A stretch of DNA of 32,582 bases from an uncultured Rhodopila sp. (GTDB taxonomy: Bacteria; Pseudomonadota; Alphaproteobacteria; Acetobacterales; Acetobacteraceae): NCBI GenBank assembly GCA_903932145.1, contig CAIZFE010000084.1:1-32582 (forward strand), written 5' to 3'. The notes under the pieces are model-generated. The model ran no database searches, was not told the origin of the DNA, and saw only the letters and a program-made list of their open reading frames with translations. Each line of letters begins with the position of its first letter. Positions within the stretch are counted from its first letter, which is position 1. This document shows, in pieces, positions 1 to 5,807 of the stretch. Made by a program: the position numbers and the translations under genes.

Positions 1-253
1 AAAACTGGCTGTTCGCCGGTTCTGATTCCGGCGGCGAGCGCGCCGCCGCGGCATACTCGCTGATCGAGACCGCCAAGATGAATGGGTTCGATCCAGAGGA
101 TTATCTCCGCCAGGTGCTGGCGCGGATCGCCGATCATCCGGTCAAACGGGTCGATGAATTGCTGCCATGGAATATGAGCAGCGTCCGAGCGCGACTGGAT
201 CAACGCGACGCCGCTTGAGCAAGCGACCCACGCGTGCCTGGCCGGACGCTTAC
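1..253 (+). mobile_element. 3' end of an IS66-family insertion sequence
   Basis: The window opens inside an IS66-type element. It contains the last 71 codons of the transposase and about 35 bp of downstream non-coding DNA ending GCCGGACGCTTAC at 241-253. Read inward from the tip this begins GTAAGCGTCC, which fits the GTAAGCG-type terminal repeat known for IS66 elements. The tip lies inside the 3' end of the neighbouring HEPN gene, so 253/254 is the likely junction. The 8 bases next to it (254-261) would be one copy of the target duplication. The other end is outside the window, so neither the duplication nor the full element can be confirmed. Confidence 0.8.
3..218 (+). CDS. tnpC: IS66 family transposase (TnpC), C-terminal part
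   Basis: DDE-type transposase that cuts and joins the ends of IS66 elements. Only the C-terminal 71 residues lie in the window; the 5' part is outside. The visible stretch, with NWLFAGSDSGGERAAAAYS, then SLIETAKMNGFDP, then RIADHPVKRVDELLPWN, is the highly conserved IS66 C-terminal region. The frame is open from base 3 to the TGA at 216-218 with no disruption. It is followed closely by the presumed right terminal repeat, as is normal in IS66. Because it is cut by the window edge I cannot say whether the transposase is intact. Confidence 0.88.
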   Translation, partial: NWLFAGSDSGGERAAAAYSLIETAKMNGFDPEDYLRQVLARIADHPVKRVDELLPWNMSSVRARLDQRDAA

Positions 254-630
254 ATCAGTTCAACCATCAGGTCAACGAACAGCTTTCCATCGGTAATTGC
301 GTCATGCGCCGTCTCCAACGAGACGTCCGACCCCGGCCCCGTTTTACAATCGGCGATGGCCTTGAGGTTATAGGTGCGACCTAGAAACGCACGCATGTCG
401 ATACCCGGGCGTGGATCGTCTTTGGTGATGCGGTGCAATTCCACATTGACTCCCTTGTGACTTCTCACCGTGCGGCCGGTCTTTTCAAAAATTAGAGCCT
501 GAGCTGCATGGAAGCCTGCAAGCCAGGCGGCCCGGCCTGCCGCTTCATGGTAGTGCAGCGTCAGCATGCCGCCGGCCTCACCGAGCAGCTTGCGGGCTTT
601 GTCCGGGAAGCAGCCGGTTTCAGGCTTCAG
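250..630 (-). CDS. HEPN domain protein of an MNT-HEPN pair, 3' end replaced by IS66 tip
   Basis: HEPN proteins are small alpha-helical proteins paired with minimal nucleotidyltransferases as toxin-antitoxin modules; in characterised pairs the HEPN partner is an RNase toxin controlled by the nucleotidyltransferase. The body reads AGRAAWLAGFHAAQALIFEKTG then KTHKGV-like SHKGVNVELHR, typical of the family. The first ATG in frame (567) would cut off the first helix. The likelier start is CTG at 630-628, which overlaps the TGA of the upstream nucleotidyltransferase and gives 126 residues beginning LKPETGCFPDK. The TAA stop (252-250) lies inside the IS66 terminal repeat, so the last few native residues are lost and the IS supplies the stop. 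The canonical RxxxxH RNase motif of catalytic HEPNs is not obvious, so activity is uncertain. Confidence 0.75.
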   Translation of the reverse strand: MKPETGCFPDKARKLLGEAGGMLTLHYHEAAGRAAWLAGFHAAQALIFEKTGRTVRSHKGVNVELHRITKDDPRPGIDMRAFLGRTYNLKAIADCKTGPGSDVSLETAHDAITDGKLFVDLMVELM

Positions 631-950
631 AAATCGACACCTTCTCGGCGAATTTCCCCCATCAACGGTGTTCGCTCGGTGTAAGCGCCAGCCCGGTAAG
701 GCATGACATGTACGAACGTGCCCGTTTCATGGATGAGGTCTGTGCTGAGATCGGCTAGGCGGTACAGCTCTTTGAACCGGTCCGGCATATCGCGCAGGAA
801 TACCGCGACATCGTAATCGGAGTCCTTACGTGCGTCTCCTCTGGCCCGAGAGCCAAACAGGACGACATGCTCAAGTCGCTGACCGTACATCGAGTCCAAC
901 GCGGTCCGAAACCGCGACAGCACAGGGTCGTTGGTCTGTGGTGTTGTCAT
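627..950 (-). CDS. Minimal nucleotidyltransferase (MNT) of an MNT-HEPN toxin-antitoxin pair
   Basis: A 107-aa nucleotidyltransferase-fold protein. It has the diagnostic motif GSRARGDARKDSDYD (GS followed by DxD), whose aspartates bind the metal in pol-beta-type transferases. In studied MNT-HEPN systems this partner neutralises the HEPN protein, in some cases by AMPylation. The chosen start is ATG at 950 (MTTPQTNDPVLSRF...). The frame stays open upstream to 1088, but that extension has no family resemblance. The stop TGA overlaps the CTG start proposed for the HEPN gene, implying translational coupling. The order MNT then HEPN is usual. The gene appears intact. Confidence 0.85.
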   Translation of the reverse strand: MTTPQTNDPVLSRFRTALDSMYGQRLEHVVLFGSRARGDARKDSDYDVAVFLRDMPDRFKELYRLADLSTDLIHETGTFVHVMPYRAGAYTERTPLMGEIRREGVDF

Positions 951-1207
951 GGGCCACTCGCGATGTATGCGCTGGGAGCGGACGCCCACCGGCATGGTCT
1001 TGATGTGCGCATAGCACGGAAGAGATTGCTTTTTCCAGATGATCCCGCAATCGGGGCGGAGATCGGACGTATCCGAATGGCTGCCCACCTGGAGGTGCTA
1101 AGCCACGGCAACAAACCCGAACGGCGTATTCCGTAGGGCCATCACTACAGACGCAATCAGACGCCGGCTCTCGTTACAAGCATCAACCGCGGACGACCCT
1201 GCGAGTC

Positions 1208-1387
1208 TTATGCCTTGCTTCGACCCGGCCAGACATTGGCCCCCTTTTGGATCGTATAGGTGACAGGGCCGGACGGCTTGCGACGCGCTGGCTTGTCCGA
1301 CAGAACCCGACCCGCGAGCGTACCCGTCTCCTTGGACGTTTTGCCCTGGCTTGATTGACCCGGAGCCTTGTCCCTCATCGCGGTCAT
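1208..1387 (-). CDS. Small hypothetical basic protein (59 aa)
   Basis: No family recognised. The ATG at 1387 gives a 59-residue Lys/Ser/Pro-rich protein ending GANVWPGRSKA, without membrane segments. A GAAAG purine stretch precedes the start. It lies downstream of the 147-aa membrane protein on the same strand. The frame is open further upstream, but that part overlaps the membrane gene out of frame and looks non-coding. Low complexity and short length make this tentative. Confidence 0.35.
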   Translation of the reverse strand: MTAMRDKAPGQSSQGKTSKETGTLAGRVLSDKPARRKPSGPVTYTIQKGANVWPGRSKA

Positions 1388-1575
1388 GGGATCACTTTCG
1401 GAAGATAGCCAAGCTTGTCGGACATGAATATTAGACTGGTCGCACTCAACGCCCAAATCAAGCTTCTTACCAGGTGCAATGAGGCCCAAGCACGGTACTT
1501 GTAGCGTTGATGGTTTCGGTTTCGGTTGGCCGGGGTTGTCGCGGCGTAGGAGGCGAGCAGCATCTGCCGGACATC

Positions 1576-2019
1576 TTAAAGCATGTCCGCGCTCCGGGCG
1601 GCTGCGGTTTTGCCCTGATTGTCGTAATAGGACTGCAATTCCTCCACTCTCGCCAGCATGTCCGCCTCCGGCCCGATGCGTTCGTAATTGCGGCGGGCGA
1701 TGGCGAACGATATCCAAACCAGCACACACGCTGCCTCAAGGACCGCGAGTGTGAGCAAGGCCGCAGCGGCATCGAACGCATAGTTTCCCTTGTCAGCCGG
1801 TAGGTCCGGCCACTTCGGCAACCGGCCCGCCGCATAGGCCAGAGACGCAATGACAATACCCAGGGCGGTGCCGAAGAATGGCAGGGTGCGGTGAACGTCT
1901 TCCTCCGCGCCGACCTTTTGCCGGTAGAGATCGGCGAAGGTGGCAAGCAGCAAGGCAGTGACCTCTGGGGTAGCGTGCGAGCCAACAGGCGGCGGAGTCG
2001 CTTCCTTGGATTCGGACAT
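1576..2019 (-). CDS. Hypothetical two-helix membrane protein (147 aa)
   Basis: Family not recognised. The ATG at 2019 is preceded by AAGG at a usable distance. The protein has a hydrophilic N-terminus, a first hydrophobic segment around residues 49-68 (FGTALGIVIASLAYAAG), a second around 86-108 (AALLTLAVLEAACVLVWIS), and a charged C-terminal tail (ARRNYERIGPEADMLARVEELQS) that could form a coiled coil. This is a plausible inner-membrane protein with both ends in the cytoplasm. It lies between the MNT-HEPN and HicAB modules, in the accessory strip. The opposite-strand reading of this region is frame shadow. Confidence 0.55.
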   Translation of the reverse strand: MSESKEATPPPVGSHATPEVTALLLATFADLYRQKVGAEEDVHRTLPFFGTALGIVIASLAYAAGRLPKWPDLPADKGNYAFDAAAALLTLAVLEAACVLVWISFAIARRNYERIGPEADMLARVEELQSYYDNQGKTAAARSADML

Positions 2020-2118
2020 TTGAGCCTTGTTGGATCAGAGCGCCAGCGATGCCAGCATAAGGGCTGCCCGCGAACGGGTGCTATCCAAAAAGATCATACA
2101 GGCGTCGGTGAGCGAGGC

Positions 2119-2487
2119 CTGACCGCTCTAGAACGAACCATCGCTCAACTGAACGCCGGTGCGGCGGAGACACGGGCGGCCCGCGACCGAGTAGCGCGCA
2201 GCATAGCATCGTGGGCCGCTACATTCATAAAATTCATAGCAATATGTATTATGGTTGCTTTGATCTTGTTCACCGCCATAGATGTATTTGCGGGGGCATC
2301 GCTCCTGGAGCCGGTGCGGGAGCGGATCGGTGAGGCAGCCTCTCACGCCGCTCTTGGACTTCTGGCCGTAGCGCTCGCCGCCTTGGCATTTCGAGGCATT
2401 TCCTATATCGACCTTGCAAATCATGTGGAAGGATGGGTTGCATCACGAGTGCTGCGGCTGAGCAAAACCCTACTGAAACTAGATTGA
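2119..2487 (+). CDS. Hypothetical two-helix membrane protein, N-terminus unresolved
   Basis: Family not recognised. The frame encodes a charged helical stretch (ALERTIAQLNAGAAETRAARDRV), a hydrophobic segment FIKFIAICIMVALILFTAI, a second AALGLLAVALAALAF, and a short basic tail to the TGA at 2485-2487. No convincing ATG or GTG with a ribosome site is present. The only in-frame ATG is at 1891, inside the antisense membrane gene, and the translation between has no protein character. The entry uses CTG 2119 only as a marker. The 5' end may have been lost, making this a C-terminal fragment of a longer membrane protein. Confidence 0.4.
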   Translation: MTALERTIAQLNAGAAETRAARDRVARSIASWAATFIKFIAICIMVALILFTAIDVFAGASLLEPVRERIGEAASHAALGLLAVALAALAFRGISYIDLANHVEGWVASRVLRLSKTLLKLD

Positions 2488-2627
2488 TCGGTGCCTCCGC
2501 GCTCCTGGCTCGGAGCTCGGCCAGAAGTGACCTGTTGGCGGCTGGCGGGCATGGCGGCGCGGGCCGACTAACGGTCGCCGCTTTGGCCTAGAACCTGACC
2601 GTCAGATCAGGCTCCCACCGACACCCG

Positions 2628-2993
2628 TTACCCGTCCCGCGGCATCCGTTGCCCAAGTCCCTGCGCCAGCATCGTCACCGCAAGGGCATTCAAACTCACA
2701 CCTTCCTGCCGCGCCCGCTCGGCCAGCGTACGATGCAGCGACTTGGGAGTCCGCAGCACCCACTTCCCCGAGTACCCCTCCGCCGGATCGCCCCCAGGCG
2801 GCGGTACCGGCCGCCCGGCCTCCGTCATCGCCGCGATCCAGTCGCGCTTCGCCTCGGCGCCATTTGCAATAGCGTCCTCGATCGTCTCCCCATCCGACAT
2901 GCAGCCGGGCAAATCGGGGAACTCGATCAGATAGCCGCCGCCCTCCTCCGCTGTCAGCGGCCGAACCGTGAACCGGTATTCAATCTCTTTCAT
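2628..2993 (-). CDS. hicB: HicB family antitoxin
   Basis: HicB neutralises HicA and usually represses the operon. The N-terminal half (MKEIEYRFTVRPLTAEEGGGYLIEFPDLPGCMSDGET) is the typical HicB partial RNase-H-like fold, with FPDLPGC as its hallmark. Residues from about 80 onward (WVLRTPKSLHRTLAERARQEGVSLNALAVTML) form a ribbon-helix-helix DNA-binding domain, so this is the RHH-type HicB. At 121 aa it is of normal length. It overlaps hicA by 14 bases on the same strand, as expected for coupled translation. No defects seen. Confidence 0.9.
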   Translation of the reverse strand: MKEIEYRFTVRPLTAEEGGGYLIEFPDLPGCMSDGETIEDAIANGAEAKRDWIAAMTEAGRPVPPPGGDPAEGYSGKWVLRTPKSLHRTLAERARQEGVSLNALAVTMLAQGLGQRMPRDG

Positions 2994-3231
2994 CGCGACC
3001 TCTCACCGAGTCGATAAAGCGGACGAAGCGTTGCACGTAAATCGGCTTGATCGGCCGTCGCGCCGGGACGGACAACGCCTCCGCCACATCGGGATGCTCG
3101 AACACCACATGGCTGCCGCCGGACTTGCGAATATTCACCCCGAAGGCAGCGGCGACGCTTTCCAGGCTGTTGATGCGCCAGTCGCGCGGATTTCCCCGCA
3201 TCGCCTCGAGAGTCTTGTCGCCCCTGGCCAT
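2980..3231 (-). CDS. hicA: HicA family mRNA interferase toxin
   Basis: HicA is a double-stranded-RNA-binding-fold RNase that inactivates mRNA. The protein has the conserved core RINSLESVAAAFGVNIRKSGGSH, with the catalytic histidine in GGSHVVF (H41 from the chosen start), then the C-terminal KPIYVQRFVRFID helix. I choose ATG at 3231 (MARGDKTLEAM) because AAGGG sits five bases upstream. A GTG two codons earlier (3237) is an alternative. It is the first gene of the HicAB operon and overlaps hicB. Length (83 aa) is normal and the toxin looks intact. Confidence 0.88.
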   Translation of the reverse strand: MARGDKTLEAMRGNPRDWRINSLESVAAAFGVNIRKSGGSHVVFEHPDVAEALSVPARRPIKPIYVQRFVRFIDSVRGRDERD

Positions 3232-3253
3232 GCGCACCCTTGATCATGGATGT

Positions 3254-3282
3254 CATATAGTATCATCGGCGGTATCGTTCAA
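3254..3282 (-). promoter_or_regulatory. Candidate sigma-70 promoter for hicAB
   Basis: On the minus strand, TTGAAC (3282-3277) and TATATG (3259-3254) are separated by exactly 17 bp and lie 23 bp before the hicA ATG. The short AT-rich patch stands out from GC-rich surroundings. HicB proteins generally repress their own promoter, so an operator is expected here, but none was defined from sequence. Confidence 0.5.
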
Positions 3283-3291
3283 CCGCCAACT

Positions 3292-4911
3292 TCAAGCATG
3301 CAGCCCCGGCGCCTCCTGCCCAGTCCGAGCGACATACTCTGTATACCCACCGCCATACTGGTGAATCCCCTCCGGCGTCAGCTCCAACACCCGGTTAGAC
3401 AGCGCCGCCAGGAAATGCCGGTCATGCGAGACAAACAGCATCGTGCCTTCGAACGACGACAACGCCCCGATCAGCATCTCCTTCGTCGCGATGTCCAAAT
3501 GGTTCGTCGGCTCATCCAGCACCAGGAAATTCGGTGGATCGTACAGCATCAGCGCCATCACTAGCCGCGCCTTCTCGCCACCCGACAGCACGCGGCACCG
3601 CTTCTCGACATCATCGCCGGAGAACCCGAACGCCCCCGCCAAAGACCGTAACGATCCCTGCCCCGCCATCGGGAACGCATCCTCCAGCGTTCCAAACACA
3701 GTCACGTCGCCATCCAGCAAATCCATCGCGTGCTGGGCGAAATAGCCCATCTTCACGCTGCCACCGAGCGTAACGGACCCCGCATCCGGGTCGGTCGTGC
3801 CGGCCACCAGCTTCAGCAGCGTGGATTTCCCCGCGCCGTTCACCCCCAGCACGCAGCAGCGTTCGCGGCGGCGCACCAGCAGGTCCAGCCCCTCGTAGAT
3901 CATCCGCGACCCATACCCCTTATGCACCCCTCGCAGGTTCACCACGTCGTCCCCGGACCGGGGCGCGGGAGCGAAATCGAACGCCACGGAAACCCGCCGC
4001 TTCGGCGGCTCCACCCGGTCGATCTTATCCAGCTTCTTCACCCGGCTTTGCACCTGGGCGGCGTGAGACGCCCGCGCCTTGAAGCGTTCGATGAAGGCGA
4101 TTTCCTTCGCCAGCATCGCCTGCTGCCGCTCAAACTGCGCCTGCTGCTGCTTCTCGTTCAGCGCCCGCTGCTGCTCGTAAAACTCATAATCGCCCGAGAA
4201 CGCCGTCAGACACCCGCCGTCAATTTCGATCACCTTGTTGATGACGCGGTTCATGAATTCCCGATCATGCGAGGTCATCAGCAGCGCCCCGTCATGCCCG
4301 GCCAGAAACCCCTCCAGCCAGATCAAACTCTCCAGATCCAAATGGTTGCTCGGTTCGTCCAGCAGCATAACGTCAGGCCGCATCAGCAGAATCCGCCCGA
4401 GCGCCACGCGCATCTTCCAGCCGCCGGACAGCTTGTCCACGTCGCCGTCCATCATCTCCTGGCTGAACCCCAACCCGTCCAGCACTTCGCGCGCCCGCCC
4501 GTCCAGCGCATAGCCGTCCAGTTCCTCAAACCTGGCCTGCACGTCGCCAAACCGTTCGATGACGGCGTCCATGTCCGCCTCGTCCGGGTCGGCCATCCGC
4601 GCTTCCAGCAACGCCAACTCGGCGGCGACCGCGCTGACCGGGCCGGCGCCGTCCATGACTTCAGCGACGGCGCTGCGGCCGGACATTTCGCCGACATCCT
4701 GGCTGAAGAAGCCGATGCTGACGCCGCGATCGACCAGGATTTGGCCGGTGTCCGGCTCATCCTGGCCGGTGATCATGCGGAACAGCGTCGTCTTGCCGGC
4801 GCCATTCGGCCCGACCAACCCGATCTTCTCGCCCTTCTGCAGCGCGGCGGAGGCTTCGATGAACACCAGGCGCGTGCCTTGCTGCTTCGTAATATTGTCC
4901 AGGCGAATCAT
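3292..4911 (-). CDS. ABC-F family ATPase (ribosome-associated translation factor type)
   Basis: ABC-F proteins are soluble tandem-ATPase proteins that act on the ribosome and are not transporters. The 539 residues hold two ABC domains. The first has Walker A GPNGAGKT at 34-41, signature LSGGW at 161-165 and Walker B VMLLDEP near 181-187. A basic helical linker (about 240-300, rich in Q, R and K, with FIERFKARASHAAQVQSR) is the P-site tRNA interaction motif. The second domain has Walker A GVNGAGKST near 356-364, signature LSGGEKARL at 442-450 and Walker B FLVLDEPTNHLD near 462-473. No membrane segments. There is no C-terminal coiled-coil extension, so it is shorter than Uup or YheS. I cannot assign it to a named subgroup. 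Confidence 0.9.
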   Translation of the reverse strand: MIRLDNITKQQGTRLVFIEASAALQKGEKIGLVGPNGAGKTTLFRMITGQDEPDTGQILVDRGVSIGFFSQDVGEMSGRSAVAEVMDGAGPVSAVAAELALLEARMADPDEADMDAVIERFGDVQARFEELDGYALDGRAREVLDGLGFSQEMMDGDVDKLSGGWKMRVALGRILLMRPDVMLLDEPSNHLDLESLIWLEGFLAGHDGALLMTSHDREFMNRVINKVIEIDGGCLTAFSGDYEFYEQQRALNEKQQQAQFERQQAMLAKEIAFIERFKARASHAAQVQSRVKKLDKIDRVEPPKRRVSVAFDFAPAPRSGDDVVNLRGVHKGYGSRMIYEGLDLLVRRRERCCVLGVNGAGKSTLLKLVAGTTDPDAGSVTLGGSVKMGYFAQHAMDLLDGDVTVFGTLEDAFPMAGQGSLRSLAGAFGFSGDDVEKRCRVLSGGEKARLVMALMLYDPPNFLVLDEPTNHLDIATKEMLIGALSSFEGTMLFVSHDRHFLAALSNRVLELTPEGIHQYGGGYTEYVARTGQEAPGLHA

Positions 4912-4981
4912 AAACCCTCGGCGGCGGATGCGATGGCGCTGCGCTTACAGCAACCGGCCCCGGGAGTGAACCGATTTGGCG

Positions 4982-5734
4982 TCAATCCAGCAGCCGGTGC
5001 AACGCCGTGTCGGGATCGCGCATGAACCGGTTCATGTCACGCCAGTGCGGGATATCGGCCAAAGGCCGGCGGTTGATGCCGTCCTCATCGATCCATAACA
5101 AATCGCAGCCCGGGTGGCTCATCAGGATCGGCGAGTGCGTCGCCACCAAGGCCTGCGATCGGCCATCACGATGCAACTCGTGCAACAGGCACAGCAGCGC
5201 CATCTGCCGCTGCGGCGACAGGCCGGTCTCCGGTTCGTCCAGCAGGTAAAGCAACCCCTCGCTGGCATCGACCCTGGCGCTGAGCAGCGACAGCACGCCT
5301 TCGCCGCGGCTTTGCTCGTCCGCCGCCCGCCATTCGCCGGTAGCCGGCATCGGCAGGTGCCCGGCCCGCAGCATCATCTCGGCAAACCGGTCCGCCCGCA
5401 GGAACAGGCCCTTCAGCCGCCGCACACCATAGGTCACGTCAACGGCTCGGGAGATCGCGGTGGCGGCGCGATCGTCCTCGGTCTCGGCGTAACTGCCACC
5501 GCCGCCCGGCCGGATGCCGCAGCGCGCCGCGATGGCTTCCAGCAGCGTGGTTTTCCCCGATCCGTTCTCGCCGATCAGGAACGTCAGCGGGGACCGGAGT
5601 TGGATATCGACCGGCCCATGCGCCAGGAACGGCAGACGCTCGATCCGTTCACCGCCGCGGGCCGGATCGACCTGGAAGCCGCGCAGCAGAAGTCCTGGCT
5701 TGGTTGTGTCCGTCTTGCCGTGCCTGACCGCCAC
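4982..5734 (-). CDS. AAA/ABC-type ATPase, RecF/SMC-like (predicted ATPase, COG3910-like)
   Basis: A 250-aa soluble ATPase of the class that has a single ABC-like nucleotide domain and no transporter partner. Walker A is GENGSGKTT at 55-63, a signature-like SRGEG lies at 142-146, Walker B LLYLLDEPETGLSP spans 161-174, and the switch histidine is in VATHSPIL around 198-205. The family is found near DNA-repair and defence genes, but its role is not established. It lies upstream of the ABC-F gene on the same strand with a 70-bp gap and no companion nuclease next to it, so a two-gene OLD or retron-like system is not supported. The start at 5734 was kept because no better-placed ribosome site was found. 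Confidence 0.8.
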   Translation of the reverse strand: MAVRHGKTDTTKPGLLLRGFQVDPARGGERIERLPFLAHGPVDIQLRSPLTFLIGENGSGKTTLLEAIAARCGIRPGGGGSYAETEDDRAATAISRAVDVTYGVRRLKGLFLRADRFAEMMLRAGHLPMPATGEWRAADEQSRGEGVLSLLSARVDASEGLLYLLDEPETGLSPQRQMALLCLLHELHRDGRSQALVATHSPILMSHPGCDLLWIDEDGINRRPLADIPHWRDMNRFMRDPDTALHRLLD

Positions 5735-5807
5735 CGCTTCTTCGCCTCCACAGATCGACGCGGATCGGATGCTGCCCTCTCTCCGACCCGCCGTCCATCC
5801 GCCCTGC

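Noticed and set aside
3730..5025. Long plus-strand open frame (431 codons) opposite the ABC-F gene
   Set aside because: It is rich in His, Gln, Pro and Arg, has no domain character, and lies exactly antisense to a clearly conserved ATPase. High GC makes such shadows common.
4982..5734. AAA ATPase as half of a two-gene anti-phage system
   Set aside because: No nuclease, reverse transcriptase or TOPRIM partner adjoins it; the neighbour is a housekeeping-type ABC-F gene.
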